Assembly (NCBI GenBank): GCA_009995595.1
Contig: JAACPE010000001.1
Span: forward strand, 372,001 to 436,000
DNA: 64,000 bases
Direction of reading: 5' to 3'
Source: Alphaproteobacteria bacterium
Lineage (GTDB): Bacteria; Pseudomonadota; Alphaproteobacteria; Micavibrionales; Micavibrionaceae
The notes beneath the pieces were generated by a model, which made no database searches, had not been told where the DNA came from, and saw only the letters and a list, made by a program, of their open reading frames with translations. Below are positions 1 to 9,665 of the stretch, in pieces. The position numbers were made by a program, and so were the translations under genes. Each line of letters opens with the position of its first letter. Within the stretch, counting starts at the first letter, position 1.

Positions 1-718
1 CAATAATATAATCCGCCCAAGCGAGCATGCCGAAATAGGGGTTTTTGCTCTTGTGATCCCAAATGAAATTATAAGTTTTACCTAATTGATTTTCAATGAT
101 TTTTTGGCATTCTATGGATGTTCTTCTAGATGTTGTAATCATCAAAGAGGCTGTAATGAGTTTAAGCTGATCGCATAGGTTATGCGTTGCTTCTGGTGTT
201 AGTTTATAGCTATTGCTATCGCCGCCAATAAGCACTGCTATGCGCGGGTTTTTTAAGTCAGAAAACTGCCCGTGGAATTCGCTTTTTGCCGCGGCAAGGC
301 CAGGCATCGTGATACGGTTTGGCGCGCCATCGGTTACAATGACGTTGTTGCCCCGTGTTTTGTCGTGATGCGGTACCGCAACCAAATCAAATTGTTTTGG
401 ATTAACGCGCGGGTCTTGGATAAAAACGACAAAGCTTTTTCCTTTTGATGCTTTTTTAATGTAACGCGCTGCTGATATGGCTTTTCGCCCTGAGGCAAGG
501 ACAAGATCGGGCCAAGGGCCGTTAAATTTTGGTGAAAAAGTCGATGCACGCTCAAAACCCAAAATAGGGGAGAGTTTATTCCATGGAAATGTAAGGGATA
601 TGCGTTTAATATCTGGCGTAATACCTAGGGCTTCTGCGACCCCTAAACATTGGTTTTCCGTGCCTGCCATGCCTTCGGTCACAACCCAACAGGTTAATGA
701 ATTAATGTTTTTAGCCAT
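1..718 (-). CDS. ELM1/DUF1022 family protein (C-terminus cut by window edge)
   Basis: The minus strand is open from an ATG at 718 to the left edge, giving 239 codons of an incomplete protein. It begins MAKNINSLTCWVVTEGMAG and continues with TENQCLGVAEALG, the N-terminal signature of the ELM1/GtrOC1 family (PF06258, formerly DUF1022); farther on are PDLVLASGRK and VLIGGDSNSY, also typical. In plants ELM1 acts in mitochondrial fission; the role of bacterial members is not established, though the fold resembles sugar-nucleotide-dependent transferases. No hydrophobic segment is seen, so it is probably cytoplasmic. It diverges from the Lrp-type regulator across a 116-base gap that must hold both promoters. 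Family assignment is fairly sure; function is not. Confidence 0.8.
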   Translation of the reverse strand, partial: MAKNINSLTCWVVTEGMAGTENQCLGVAEALGITPDIKRISLTFPWNKLSPILGFERASTFSPKFNGPWPDLVLASGRKAISAARYIKKASKGKSFVVFIQDPRVNPKQFDLVAVPHHDKTRGNNVIVTDGAPNRITMPGLAAAKSEFHGQFSDLKNPRIAVLIGGDSNSYKLTPEATHNLCDQLKLITASLMITTSRRTSIECQKIIENQLGKTYNFIWDHKSKNPYFGMLAWADYII

Positions 719-834
719 AAAATAATTAACTTCCTTTATTGTGCGAAAAACGCTTGAAGTTCGCAGAATGGAACTTTATACCAATGTTTAAGCAAATCTC
801 ACAATAAAGATACTCATTTCAGAAAGAATATTTC

Positions 835-1311
835 ATGCGCCGGATTAAACTGGATAAAATTGATCGTAAAATCCTTCATGATCTTCAATCCGATGGACGT
901 ATTACAAATGTTGAGCTTTCTAAAAACGCTGGAATTTCTGCGCCGCCGTGCTTGCGTCGTGTGAAGGCGTTAGAGGAAGCGGGGTATATTAAAGGATATT
1001 TTGCGCGCCTTGATCCCCAATTAATGGGATATGGCATTACCGTTTACGCGCAAATCAAGCTGAATTCTCAATCTGAAACTGATTTGAAGAAGTTCGAAAA
1101 GCAGTGCAATGATTGGCGTCAGGTGCGCGAGTGCCATATGCTCTCAGGTGAAGTTGATTTCTTGCTTCGTGTTGTCGCCCGTGACTGGGAGGGCTATCAG
1201 GCTTTTCTGACGGAGCATTTAACAGCCGCAGATAACGTGAGCTCTGTTAAAACAATGCTCCTTATCCGTAGTTCAAAAGAGCGCCCAGGCGTGCCTGTTG
1301 ACACTGAATAA
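835..1311 (+). CDS. Lrp/AsnC family transcriptional regulator
   Basis: A 158-residue protein of normal Lrp/AsnC length. Residues 5-60 (KLDKIDRKILHDLQSDGRI onward) form the winged helix-turn-helix, with ISAPPCLRRVKALEEAGYI as the recognition helix and wing. Residues 65-150 form the RAM ligand-binding and oligomerisation domain. Members bind amino acids and control amino-acid metabolism or transport, often including their own gene. AGAAAG lies about 8 bases before the ATG as a modest ribosome binding site. It is divergent from the ELM1-family gene and convergent with greA (15 bases between stops). The divergent neighbour is a possible target, but no operator could be identified. Confidence 0.92.
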   Translation: MRRIKLDKIDRKILHDLQSDGRITNVELSKNAGISAPPCLRRVKALEEAGYIKGYFARLDPQLMGYGITVYAQIKLNSQSETDLKKFEKQCNDWRQVRECHMLSGEVDFLLRVVARDWEGYQAFLTEHLTAADNVSSVKTMLLIRSSKERPGVPVDTE

Positions 1312-1326
1312 GCGATACGAATAGCC

Positions 1327-1800
1327 TTAAACGTATTTCACATCTAAGATTTCGTAATCAACCTGACCACGCGGGGTTGTAACCTTCACGCTATCTCCTG
1401 TTGCTTTACCAATAAGGGCTTTTGCAATTGGTGATGTGATGGCAATCATGCCCTTATCCGCGTTTGATTCATACTGACCAACGATTTTTAGGGTTTTTTC
1501 TTCATCTGTTTCTTCATCAACAATTTTAACCGTTGCGCCGAACTTGATCGCGTTTCCACTAAATGTTTTGGGGTCAATCACTTGTGACGCGCCAATAGCT
1601 TGCTCTAAGTCTTTGATGCGGGCTTCGTTCATGCCTTGTTGTTCACGGGCCGCATGATATTCCGCGTTTTCTTTCAAATCACCATGCTCACGTGCCTCGG
1701 CAATCGCATCTACGATTTCAGGGCGTTTTATGGTTTTGCGCATCTTTAATTCCTCTTCAAGCGCTTTAAAACCTGCGGGCGTGATTGGAAACTTATCCAT
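1327..1800 (-). CDS. greA: Transcription elongation factor GreA
   Basis: 157 residues, the usual GreA length. GreA enters the secondary channel of stalled RNA polymerase and stimulates cleavage of backtracked transcripts. Residues 1-75 form the N-terminal coiled coil, with the acidic tip in [18 protein letters not shown]; the conserved Asp/Glu of this tip position the catalytic metal. Residues 80-157 form the FKBP-like domain ([36 protein letters not shown]). The gene has its own promoter and an attenuator-like hairpin in the leader (listed separately). The carB neighbourhood is typical of alphaproteobacteria. Confidence 0.97.
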   Translation of the reverse strand: MDKFPITPAGFKALEEELKMRKTIKRPEIVDAIAEAREHGDLKENAEYHAAREQQGMNEARIKDLEQAIGASQVIDPKTFSGNAIKFGATVKIVDEETDEEKTLKIVGQYESNADKGMIAITSPIAKALIGKATGDSVKVTTPRGQVDYEILDVKYV

Positions 1801-1827
1801 TGTCTTTATCTTTTCATTTAAGGGGTA

Positions 1828-1869
1828 AAAATAATAAAGCCCGCATTGGGAAAACCCATAAGGCGGACT
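1828..1869 (-). terminator. Attenuator-like intrinsic terminator in the greA leader
   Basis: Read on the minus strand, AGTCCGC (1863-1869) pairs with GCGGGCT (1838-1844), including one G-U pair; inside it TGGG pairs with CCCA around a TTTT loop. The stem is followed by TTTATTATTTTT. It starts only about 6 bases after the predicted transcription start and ends about 30 bases before the greA ATG, so it would stop most transcripts as a leader RNA of roughly 45-50 nucleotides. Escherichia coli greA has a comparable leader terminator that yields GraL RNAs; equivalence here is inference. Confidence 0.65.
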
Positions 1870-1881
1870 TCTATTAGCCGT

Positions 1882-1910
1882 AATATAATGGATAGCGTAT
1901 TAATCGTCAA
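1882..1910 (-). promoter_or_regulatory. Predicted sigma70 promoter of greA
   Basis: On the minus strand the -35 box TTGACG (1905-1910) is separated by exactly 17 bases from the -10 box TATATT (1882-1887). The predicted start is near 1875, about 75 bases before the greA ATG and just before the leader hairpin. Confidence 0.7.
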
Positions 1911-1950
1911 GATCATGATATTCAGCCACTTAACACACTATATTTAGAGA

Positions 1951-1982
1951 AAAAGCCCCCTGAGTCATCAGAGGGCTTTTTT
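1951..1982 (-). terminator. Bidirectional intrinsic terminator
   Basis: A long A-tailed/T-tailed hairpin: the 13-base arms AAAAGCCCCCTGA and TCAGAGGGCTTTT pair around GTCA with one mismatch, flanked by A and T runs on both sides. It lies directly downstream of the minus-strand secreted NTF2-like gene (stop at 2001) and separates it from the greA promoter. Confidence 0.85.
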
Positions 1983-2000
1983 AAATATTGCCATAATAAC

Positions 2001-2522
2001 TTATTCAGCTGGCGTGAAAGGGAGTGATGAATGATGTGCATTGATACGCAGATTGCCGTTTTCATCCATCATGTACCCAAAAGTGAATTCTACTTTAGTC
2101 TCAATATCGCTATCTGCGGGTGTGAAGAAGTAGTTTCCCATTGCAATAGCTTCTGTTCCGTGAACGATGATTTGCTGCTCACCCCAACGGACTTTTTTCC
2201 ATGGTTTGATGGCAAAGCCTTTATCCTCAGGAATAATACCGCCGACAAAGTAGGAGAGCGCTTCTTCTTTTGTTTCGCGGAATTGATCTGTTGATGCCAA
2301 AGTTGGTTTAAAAAGGACTTTTGAAATATCGTAAGCATAGAGGGTATCGATATGCTCTTCTGCTGCTTTTTTATAGTCACCTTTCTCAATAAAGGTTTTA
2401 CTTATGTGTTCAATCCCTGCGCTCCATTTTGCTTGAGCCTCAAGCACTTTTGCTTCAGTAATTTCTGCATGTGCAGATGTTGACATAAGCATAGCAGCAG
2501 CTAAGAGTGTTAATATCTTTTT
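2001..2522 (-). CDS. Secreted SnoaL/NTF2-like protein
   Basis: The start at 2522 is chosen because GGAGAAAA stands about 7 bases before it and the protein then opens with a clean signal peptide (MKKILTLLAAAMLMSTSAHA); an in-frame start at 2573 would add 17 unlikely residues. The mature part, about 153 residues, looks like one cone-shaped NTF2/SnoaL domain: helices around KWSAGIEHISKTFIEKGDY, then strands ending in NLRINAHHSSLPF. The HHSSLP ending resembles CaMKII-association-type NTF2-like proteins. A ligand or catalytic role cannot be told. It lies 95 bases after carB and ends at a strong terminator; it may be its own unit. Confidence 0.7.
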   Translation of the reverse strand, partial: KKILTLLAAAMLMSTSAHAEITEAKVLEAQAKWSAGIEHISKTFIEKGDYKKAAEEHIDTLYAYDISKVLFKPTLASTDQFRETKEEALSYFVGGIIPEDKGFAIKPWKKVRWGEQQIIVHGTEAIAMGNYFFTPADSDIETKVEFTFGYMMDENGNLRINAHHSSLPFTPAE

Positions 2523-2617
2523 CATGTCTATTTTCTCCATAAAAGTTAAAATATTAAGAAATATATCACGCAATCATAATGAGAAATAGTTACAACGTTG
2601 TAAGATCAGATCCTTTT

Positions 2618-5600
2618 TTAGGCAGCTTCGGTATCCTCATTTATTTCGGCGATTGCTGGAAAATAATCCTGAATAGGGGTGACGTCCATATCGCGATTTT
2701 TCATGGAACGAATGGCCTGAACGCCTGCACGCGCAGAAGTCATTAATGTGTAATATGGGATTTTATGTGCGAGCGCTTGTCGGCGGATAGAAAAGCTATC
2801 GGCAACCGCTTGTGGCCCTTTGGTTGTGTTAATCATAAAATCTATATCTTCGTTAATGATAGCATCTACAATGTGGGGGTGACCTTCCATAACCTTGTTA
2901 ATCCGTGTTACCTCAAGGCCAGCCTCTTGAAGAGAAGCGCAAGTCCCACCCGTTGCAACAAGGGTAAAGCCCATATCTTTTAGATCTTTGGCAAGCGGTA
3001 TGAGCGACTCTTTATCACTGTCTTTAACAGATAAGAACACCTTTCCGCTTGTGGGTAAAACAACACGCGCCGCAAGCTGCGATTTTGCAAACGCTTGCGC
3101 AACATCTTTATCAATGCCCATGACTTCACCAGTTGATTTCATTTCTGGCCCTAAGATTGTATCTGTGCCCGGAAAACGGTCAAATGGGAAAACGGGCGCT
3201 TTAACGGCAGTGTGCTCAGCACTCATACCAATCAGCAAGTCTTTAAAGTCAGAGAGTTTTTCACCTGCCATGACGCGCGCGGCGATTTTGGCGACTGGCA
3301 CATTAGTGGCTTTTGCAACAAAAGGGACGGTACGTGATGCACGCGGGTTCACCTCGATGATAAAGACATCATATTCACCTGTTTGTTTGTTCCGTTTTAA
3401 GGCAAATTGCACATTCATCAATCCCTTCACCTTCAGCGCTTTGGCGAGCATGATGGTTTGACGTTCGAGCTCTTTGACGGTTTTAAACGGAATAGAGTGC
3501 GGCGGCAGGACAGAGGCGCTATCGCCAGAATGCACGCCTGCTTCTTCGATATGTTCCATGATCCCAGCCACATAGACCTCTTTGCCATCGCAAATAGCAT
3601 CAACGTCCATCTCAATCGCGCCCTTAAGATATTTATCAAGTAGCACAGGGTTTTTACCCGAAACATTCATGGCGCGGCCCATATACCGTTCAAGCTCCTC
3701 CATGTTTTGCACAATCTCCATGCCTTGCCCGCCCAAAACGTAAGACGGGCGAATAACGAGCGGAAAGCCGATATCTTCAGCCATGTCGAGCGCTTCTTGT
3801 TTAGAATGAGCAAGTCCATTTTTAGGCTGGCGGAGTTTTAGTTTCTTAAGCAGTTTTTGGAAACGCTCACGATCTTCGGCGAGATCAATGGCATCAGGAT
3901 CAGTGCCCAAAATACGCACGCCGTTATCTTTAAGATAATTTGCAAGCTTAAGCGGCGTTTGCCCGCCAAGCTGAACAATAACGCCATAAACTTCACCATT
4001 TTCACTTTCGGCGCGGATAATTTCAAGGACGTCTTCCGCGGTTAGTGGTTCGAAGTATAAACGATCTGCAGTGTCGTAATCAGTGGATACCGTCTCAGGA
4101 TTACAATTGACCATGATGGTTTCATAACCAGCCTCTTGCAGGGCATAACATGCATGAACGCAGCAATAGTCAAATTCAATACCCTGACCAATGCGGTTTG
4201 GGCCACCGCCAAGGATGATCACTTTTTTCTTATCTGTTGGCTCGCATTCGCTCTCTGCGGGGTTCATGCCGTTGCCTTCGTAACAGCTATACATATAAGG
4301 CGTTTCAGAGGGGATTTCTGCCGCGCAACTATCAACGCGTTTATAGACAGGATGAATATTATGCTTAAGGCGCGCCAGTTTAACGCTTTCCTCATCGCTC
4401 CCAACAATCTTGGCAAGGCGGGCATCAGAAAAGCCCATTTTCTTGATCTCCAGCCATTTTTGTGGTGTTTTGGGCAGGCCGCTTTCACGGATTTCTGCCT
4501 CTTTGTTAATGATGTTCTCAATACGCTGTAAAAACCACATATCAATTTTACAGGCGGCGTGAATGTCCTTAAGGCTCATACCAAAACGCATGGCTTGGGC
4601 GACATAAAGAATGCGGCGCGGCGTAGGGACAGAGATCGCGGCGCGTATTTGGTCTATATGTGGTGCAACACCTTTTTTTGTGTCGCCAATTTTAATTTCG
4701 TCAAAGCCAGTGAGGCCTTCTTCCATGGAGCGCAATGCTTTTTGGAATGACTCTTCAAATGATCGTCCAAAAGACATAGCTTCACCAACAGATTTCATAG
4801 ACGTGGTGAGGCGTTTTTCTGATCCTTTGAATTTTTCAAAGTTAAAGCGCGGCATTTTCGTAACCACATAATCAATTGTCGGTTCAAACGAGGCCGGTGT
4901 TTTGCCGCCTGTGATATCATTTCCAAGCTCATCAAGCGTGTAACCAACGGCAAGTTTTGCTGCAACTTTTGCAATTGGAAAACCCGTAGCTTTTGACGCC
5001 AAAGCCGATGAGCGTGACACACGGGGGTTCATTTCAATAACAATCAATCGTCCGTCGGCGGGGTTAACGGCAAATTGAACATTTGATCCCCCTGTTTCAA
5101 CGCCAATACCGCGCAACACAGCCAGAGAGGCATTACGCATGATCTGGTATTCTTTATCTGTGAGCGTGAGTGCAGGGGCAACAGTAATTGAGTCTCCTGT
5201 ATGAACACCCATTGGGTCTACGTTTTCAATGGAGCAGACAATAATGCAGTTGTCATTTTTATCACGCACAACTTCCATTTCATATTCTTTCCAACCGAGC
5301 AGAGATTCTTCGACCAAAATTTGATTAATAGGTGAAGCGTCAATACCTTCGGTGGTGATTTGTAAAAATTGGTCTTTATTATATGCAATACCGCCCCCTG
5401 TACCACCCATGGTGAAAGCGGGACGGATGATCGCAGGGAGGCCAATTGTTTCAAGGGCAAGGTCGGCTTCTTCGCGATTATGGGCGAGCATTGATTTGGC
5501 AGATTCCAAACCCAACTTATCCATTTCTTTTTTGAAAAGATCGCGATCTTCGGCCTTGGCGATAGCTTCTTCATTGGCGCCAATAAGCTCAATACCCAGT

Positions 5601-5929
5601 CTTTTCAGTGTTCCATTTTCAGACAGTGCAAGCGCCGTGTTGAGGGCCGTTTGTCCGCCCATGGTCGGAAGAAGGGCATCAGGACGCTCTTTTTCCAAAA
5701 TCTTCGCAACAATAGCGGGTGTGATAGGTTCGATATAGGTTGCATCGGCCATTTCAGGGTCGGTCATAATGGTGGCTGGGTTGGAGTTTACCAAAATAAC
5801 GCGGTAACCTTCTTCTCGAAGGGCTTTACAGGCTTGCGTTCCTGAATAATCAAACTCACATGCTTGGCCAATAATAATTGGCCCTGCGCCAATGATGCAG
5901 ATGGATTTGATGTCGGTACGTTTTGGCAT
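2618..5929 (-). CDS. carB: Carbamoyl-phosphate synthase large subunit
   Basis: 1103 residues, full CarB length. It makes carbamoyl phosphate for arginine and pyrimidine synthesis from bicarbonate, ATP and ammonia delivered by CarA. Two homologous ATP-grasp halves are present: residues about 1-400 ([37 protein letters not shown]) phosphorylate bicarbonate, and residues about 560-940 ([37 protein letters not shown]) phosphorylate carbamate. The oligomerisation domain lies between them. Residues about 950-1103 form the MGS-like allosteric domain ([18 protein letters not shown]), where UMP and ornithine act in E. coli. AGAGAG before the ATG is a good ribosome binding site. It follows the spermidine-synthase-like gene by 9 bases and is not adjacent to carA. 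Confidence 0.98.
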   Translation of the reverse strand: MPKRTDIKSICIIGAGPIIIGQACEFDYSGTQACKALREEGYRVILVNSNPATIMTDPEMADATYIEPITPAIVAKILEKERPDALLPTMGGQTALNTALALSENGTLKRLGIELIGANEEAIAKAEDRDLFKKEMDKLGLESAKSMLAHNREEADLALETIGLPAIIRPAFTMGGTGGGIAYNKDQFLQITTEGIDASPINQILVEESLLGWKEYEMEVVRDKNDNCIIVCSIENVDPMGVHTGDSITVAPALTLTDKEYQIMRNASLAVLRGIGVETGGSNVQFAVNPADGRLIVIEMNPRVSRSSALASKATGFPIAKVAAKLAVGYTLDELGNDITGGKTPASFEPTIDYVVTKMPRFNFEKFKGSEKRLTTSMKSVGEAMSFGRSFEESFQKALRSMEEGLTGFDEIKIGDTKKGVAPHIDQIRAAISVPTPRRILYVAQAMRFGMSLKDIHAACKIDMWFLQRIENIINKEAEIRESGLPKTPQKWLEIKKMGFSDARLAKIVGSDEESVKLARLKHNIHPVYKRVDSCAAEIPSETPYMYSCYEGNGMNPAESECEPTDKKKVIILGGGPNRIGQGIEFDYCCVHACYALQEAGYETIMVNCNPETVSTDYDTADRLYFEPLTAEDVLEIIRAESENGEVYGVIVQLGGQTPLKLANYLKDNGVRILGTDPDAIDLAEDRERFQKLLKKLKLRQPKNGLAHSKQEALDMAEDIGFPLVIRPSYVLGGQGMEIVQNMEELERYMGRAMNVSGKNPVLLDKYLKGAIEMDVDAICDGKEVYVAGIMEHIEEAGVHSGDSASVLPPHSIPFKTVKELERQTIMLAKALKVKGLMNVQFALKRNKQTGEYDVFIIEVNPRASRTVPFVAKATNVPVAKIAARVMAGEKLSDFKDLLIGMSAEHTAVKAPVFPFDRFPGTDTILGPEMKSTGEVMGIDKDVAQAFAKSQLAARVVLPTSGKVFLSVKDSDKESLIPLAKDLKDMGFTLVATGGTCASLQEAGLEVTRINKVMEGHPHIVDAIINEDIDFMINTTKGPQAVADSFSIRRQALAHKIPYYTLMTSARAGVQAIRSMKNRDMDVTPIQDYFPAIAEINEDTEAA

Positions 5930-5938
5930 TTTTCTCTC

Positions 5939-8137
5939 TTACTTTTCTTCGCTATGATTTTCTGACTTGTTTATATTCAATATCTTCATTGTTGCAATAA
6001 AATTGCTGTAATCATCAGTCCATGGTTTTGTATTGGTTTCAAAGCTTTGCCAATTTTTGGCCTGTAATTTTTGTGCAAGGGTAATATTGTCTGTGATAAT
6101 CGCCCATTCGCTGGATAGATCATAAGGATTTTTGTTTTCTTCCCAATGGTGGCGTTTTGTTAAGAATATATCACTGTTATGATCGGCAAGCGCAGATAAG
6201 GGGCCGCGCAAGTCAAGATGCCTGTTTGAGATATTGATGACGATGGAGCCATTATCAGTAAGCTTACTTTTATAGATGTCAAATGCTTCAACCGTTAATA
6301 AATGCGCCGGTATAGAATCAGAGCTAAAGACATCAAGAAAGATAATGTCATATATGTTTTTATCTTTTTCAAACGCCAAACGGGCATCGCCAATAACAAC
6401 CTCGTTATCCCCGCATTTTTCCAAGTACGTGAAATACTCACGTGCTACTTTTTCTACATGGGGATCAATCTCATATGAAACGGTCTTTGTTCCGCTTGAG
6501 TTGTAACAAATCAGTTGTCCTGCACCTAATCCTAAAACAGCGGTCAGTTTTGGTTTGACGATATTCATTACATCGCCAACAGGCCCATTTGCGGTATAAT
6601 ATCCCCATGGTTGATGTGCGGTTTGTTCATCAAGAGGCTGAAAACCGTGCAAAGTTGTCCCATGAAAAAACATGCGCGCTTTTGATTCAACATCAGCATA
6701 AAGTGAATGGTTCTGTACTTTTGTTACGCCAAAGAAGTTTCGATGGATATGTAAGTAATCTGAGGTGTTTAAGAGCGTAAAAACAAAGGCAATCGCGCTT
6801 ATCAAAAATAGTATTCTTGTGTTCACTGATGCAAAGAATAAAAGAACAGCAAGGATTAAAAACGGAACAGATCCAAAGGGTCCAAATCCTATATGCGCTG
6901 CTGCGACTATGGCGGCAATAACCGGTAGCGCCAAAAGTATTTTTGAAAGAGAGCGTGGAATTTTATCTTTGAATGACGGACTAAGCAGAAGGGATAAAAT
7001 AAGGATCGCCTGAAACTCATACACATCATTAAACAATGTCGGGGCGATAAAAGCATTAAAGCCGCCGCCTATTGCACCGCCCAAGGCCATAAATAAATAA
7101 AATTCAGTGAGTTTATTTGTAGAGGGTCGATCATTTGCAAGCTCGCTATGCAATAACATTGCGCTGATGGTAAAAATAATCAAATATAGGAGGGCGACAC
7201 CTAAAGAAATCAGCGTGCTTTCCCCTTGAATATTCGCCATGCCATGCACAAGGATAAGCACAACACCAATCGCGTGCATCGCCGCTAATTTTGATGTCTT
7301 AATCTGCCCCCGTTTTGCAAAAGCAATGATGTTGGTTAGCAAATAAAGACTAAGCGGTATGACCCATATCATAGGGGCAGAGGCAATATCTGTTGTAATT
7401 TCTGTTGTCACACCAAGCATAAGGCTTGATGGGATGGCAGCTAGCATGAGCCATCTCAAGCGGCGCTTCCATGAAACGGGATTAGTTTTATCTGTTGTCT
7501 CAGATTTTGGCTTACCAAAGAGTTTTAGGGTGAAAACACTTTTGTTCGTCTTTAAAATTAAAAGAGCGCAGGCAATAACGCAGAAAAATAAAACACCATA
7601 ACTCACCATCCAAAAATAGCTTTGGGCGCTTAAGCCTATAAGGGGTTCAAAAATGAGCGGATAGGCAAGTAAGCCTGTAAAACTACCTACGTTACTGGCG
7701 GCATATAGATAATAAGGGTCATTTGCAGTTTTGTGCTGGCTGAATGAAAAGAGGCGTTGTAATCCGGGTGCCAAAGTTGAAAGCGCCAGAAACGGAAGCG
7801 CAGCGGAGAGGGCTAATTGCACGAATATAATGAGAGGGGTAATCGCCTCATGCGCGCCACTTTTGTATAAAATAGGTAAAAATAAAGCGCCTGGGATAAA
7901 GACGCTTAAAATAGCTAGAGCATTCCACAGGGGCGTGAGCTTGGAAAAGATGTAAGCAAGTCCATAGCCAACAAGCAAACAGACCTGAAAGAAAAACATC
8001 GCCACAACCCAGCCAGCAGGTGAGCCTCCCACATGCGGGAGCATCATTTTACCAATCATAGGCTGTACAGAAAAAACAAGAGTAGCGGAAAGAAAGAGCG
8101 TAAACGCAAAGAGGTAAGGGGCTATTTTTGTTAACAC
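5939..8137 (-). CDS. Membrane-integrated spermidine synthase-like protein
   Basis: 732 residues. Residues 1 to about 460 hold many hydrophobic segments (for example FAFTLFLSATLVFSVQPMIG near the start), like the transporter-like N-terminal half of fused MFS/spermidine-synthase proteins. Residues about 480-720 form a Rossmann methyltransferase-type fold: AVLGLGAGQLICY as the nucleotide loop, SYEIDPHVEKVA as the acidic strand end, VVIGDARLAF and DIIFLDVFSSDSIPAHLLT. Whether such proteins make polyamines is unproven. The start is GTG at 8137; a six-codon ORF (MKAEQC) begins at 8151 and overlaps it. It lies 9 bases upstream of carB, so the two are probably cotranscribed. Confidence 0.82.
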   Translation of the reverse strand: MLTKIAPYLFAFTLFLSATLVFSVQPMIGKMMLPHVGGSPAGWVVAMFFFQVCLLVGYGLAYIFSKLTPLWNALAILSVFIPGALFLPILYKSGAHEAITPLIIFVQLALSAALPFLALSTLAPGLQRLFSFSQHKTANDPYYLYAASNVGSFTGLLAYPLIFEPLIGLSAQSYFWMVSYGVLFFCVIACALLILKTNKSVFTLKLFGKPKSETTDKTNPVSWKRRLRWLMLAAIPSSLMLGVTTEITTDIASAPMIWVIPLSLYLLTNIIAFAKRGQIKTSKLAAMHAIGVVLILVHGMANIQGESTLISLGVALLYLIIFTISAMLLHSELANDRPSTNKLTEFYLFMALGGAIGGGFNAFIAPTLFNDVYEFQAILILSLLLSPSFKDKIPRSLSKILLALPVIAAIVAAAHIGFGPFGSVPFLILAVLLFFASVNTRILFLISAIAFVFTLLNTSDYLHIHRNFFGVTKVQNHSLYADVESKARMFFHGTTLHGFQPLDEQTAHQPWGYYTANGPVGDVMNIVKPKLTAVLGLGAGQLICYNSSGTKTVSYEIDPHVEKVAREYFTYLEKCGDNEVVIGDARLAFEKDKNIYDIIFLDVFSSDSIPAHLLTVEAFDIYKSKLTDNGSIVINISNRHLDLRGPLSALADHNSDIFLTKRHHWEENKNPYDLSSEWAIITDNITLAQKLQAKNWQSFETNTKPWTDDYSNFIATMKILNINKSENHSEEK

Positions 8138-8317
8138 TGTTCGGCTTTCATAATTTGTTTTACCGAAGATGACTAATTAAGCCATTAACCGCACTATATC
8201 AATGCTAAATGCTTAAAAAAGCCAATCCGTTCGCAATTATTTCATGATAGGGCTTATTTTATGGCCTCATTTTAAATTTTCTACTTTTTTTAACGCTTTT
8301 GTATTATGATTTTTTCC

Positions 8318-8632
8318 ATGACACATAAAGCAAAAAAGATTGTTATTATTACCGAAAAATTGATTGTTGAGAAAGTGACGAAGCTTATTGAACAGTGCGG
8401 GGCAACAGGATACACGATTTTTTCAGCAGGCGGTAAAGGCAGTCGTGGTGTGCGCTCTGAAGAGCGCGGGGGCGTGTCAGAAGCCTATGCCAATATAAAA
8501 ATAGAGGTGATTGTCACCAACGAAGAGTTGGCGCACGAAATCATCAATAAAGTCACTGAAAAGTACTTTTCCAATTATTCAGGCATCACATACATTGAAA
8601 ATGTTGAGATTGTCCGTCCTCAAAAATTCTAA
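8318..8632 (+). CDS. sbtB: SbtB-like PII family protein (bicarbonate transport regulator)
   Basis: 104 residues of the PII fold. The stretch IVIITEKLIVEKVTKLIE, then GATGYTIFSAGGKGSRGVRS, matches SbtB, the trimeric PII-like partner of bicarbonate transporter SbtA; GGKGSRGVR is the nucleotide-loop region. The C-terminus ends VRPQKF, lacking the CGPEGC-type redox tail of some SbtB. ATG at 8318 is preferred over 8306 because TATGAT (8305-8310) sits 7 bases before it as a -10 box and neither start has a ribosome binding site; the first is possible. It is convergent with sbtA (10 bases between stops), unlike the same-strand arrangement usual in cyanobacteria. In cyanobacteria SbtB senses adenine nucleotides and inhibits SbtA. 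Confidence 0.87.
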   Translation: MTHKAKKIVIITEKLIVEKVTKLIEQCGATGYTIFSAGGKGSRGVRSEERGGVSEAYANIKIEVIVTNEELAHEIINKVTEKYFSNYSGITYIENVEIVRPQKF

Positions 8633-8642
8633 CCCTTAAGCC

Positions 8643-9656
8643 TTAAAAGACAGCTTCGGCCATCGCGATAAATAGCGGAATACACACTGCAATCGCAATC
8701 GGTGTCCCGATACTTGTTGATGCACCGATATAGCAAGAAGGGTTGGCAGTCGGTATGCCTGCTCTCAATGTTGGCGGGCCAGAGACGTCAGAGCTTGAGG
8801 CCGCTAATATTGATAAAATCACTACGCCGCCCGGACTAAACCCAACTGTGACATGGGCAATGTACCCAAGGCCAAAGCCAATTAAACCATGGATTATAGG
8901 GGCACAAAGTGCATAAACGGCAAACCAATGCGCAACTTTCCGTAGCTCTTTCAGACGGGTATAAGCTTCCATACCCATTGTTAACATGAGTATCGAGAGT
9001 AGCCCCTTAAAGAGCGGGTCGTAAAACCCTTCAAATACTTTTTCCGTGTTGGCAAAAAGCCCGAGCGCCATACCGAGCAATAGCGCAGAAAGGGCGGCGC
9101 TTCTTAAGCTATCTGTAATAATTGACCACGCGGTAACTGGCGTTTCACTCTCTTTGCCTTCAGCAGCGTTTTTCTTGGACAGATAGAGGTTGGCAAGAAC
9201 AATAGCCAAAATCAGCGCTGGGATATCCATAAACGGATAAAGTGCAGGCGCCCATGCTTCATACGTCATACTGTGTTCTTCTAAAATCGACATGGCGGCG
9301 GCTAAGGTTGAGGCGCTGACCGCGCCAAACAGGCCTGCCGTTGCAAGGCCGTCTTCTTTTTTGATACTTTTAATTCTGGAAAATAAAAATGCGCCAAGAA
9401 CTACAATCACAACGCCGATAATAATTGTCATCAATGCGGGCAAAAGCATATCAATCAGATTGGCATCTTTAATTTCCATGCCGCCGCTAATGCCGATACG
9501 CATAAGAAGCATGAAGACTGCGAATTGATATATTGCATTGGGAATTTGTAGTTTAGAGCCAAGGGCGGCGATCAGCATTCCACCAATCAAAAACGCTAAG
9601 GCAGGCGATTGAAATTGCGTTATGAATTTTATGGCAAAATCTAAAATAATATCCAT
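8643..9656 (-). CDS. sbtA: Sodium-dependent bicarbonate transporter SbtA
   Basis: 337 residues, close to the usual SbtA length, with about ten hydrophobic helices in two inverted halves. The opening DFAIKFITQFQSPALAFLIG, LGSKLQIPNAIYQFAVFMLL and MRIGISGGMEI are family hallmarks, as is SSDVSGPPTLRAGIPTANPS near the C-terminus. SbtA imports bicarbonate with sodium across the inner membrane. AGGAAG lies before the ATG. It is 9 bases downstream of the carbonic anhydrase gene in the carA operon and tail-to-tail with sbtB, its presumed regulator. The hydrophilic loop ahead of the second half (SKKNAAEGKESETPVTA) is where regulation occurs in cyanobacterial proteins. Confidence 0.93.
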   Translation of the reverse strand: MDIILDFAIKFITQFQSPALAFLIGGMLIAALGSKLQIPNAIYQFAVFMLLMRIGISGGMEIKDANLIDMLLPALMTIIIGVVIVVLGAFLFSRIKSIKKEDGLATAGLFGAVSASTLAAAMSILEEHSMTYEAWAPALYPFMDIPALILAIVLANLYLSKKNAAEGKESETPVTAWSIITDSLRSAALSALLLGMALGLFANTEKVFEGFYDPLFKGLLSILMLTMGMEAYTRLKELRKVAHWFAVYALCAPIIHGLIGFGLGYIAHVTVGFSPGGVVILSILAASSSDVSGPPTLRAGIPTANPSCYIGASTSIGTPIAIAVCIPLFIAMAEAVF

Positions 9657-9665
9657 GAGGACTTC

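Noticed and set aside
477-725. Plus-strand open frame within the left-edge ELM1-family gene
   Set aside because: The minus-strand frame gives a clear family match through the whole interval; the plus frame has none.
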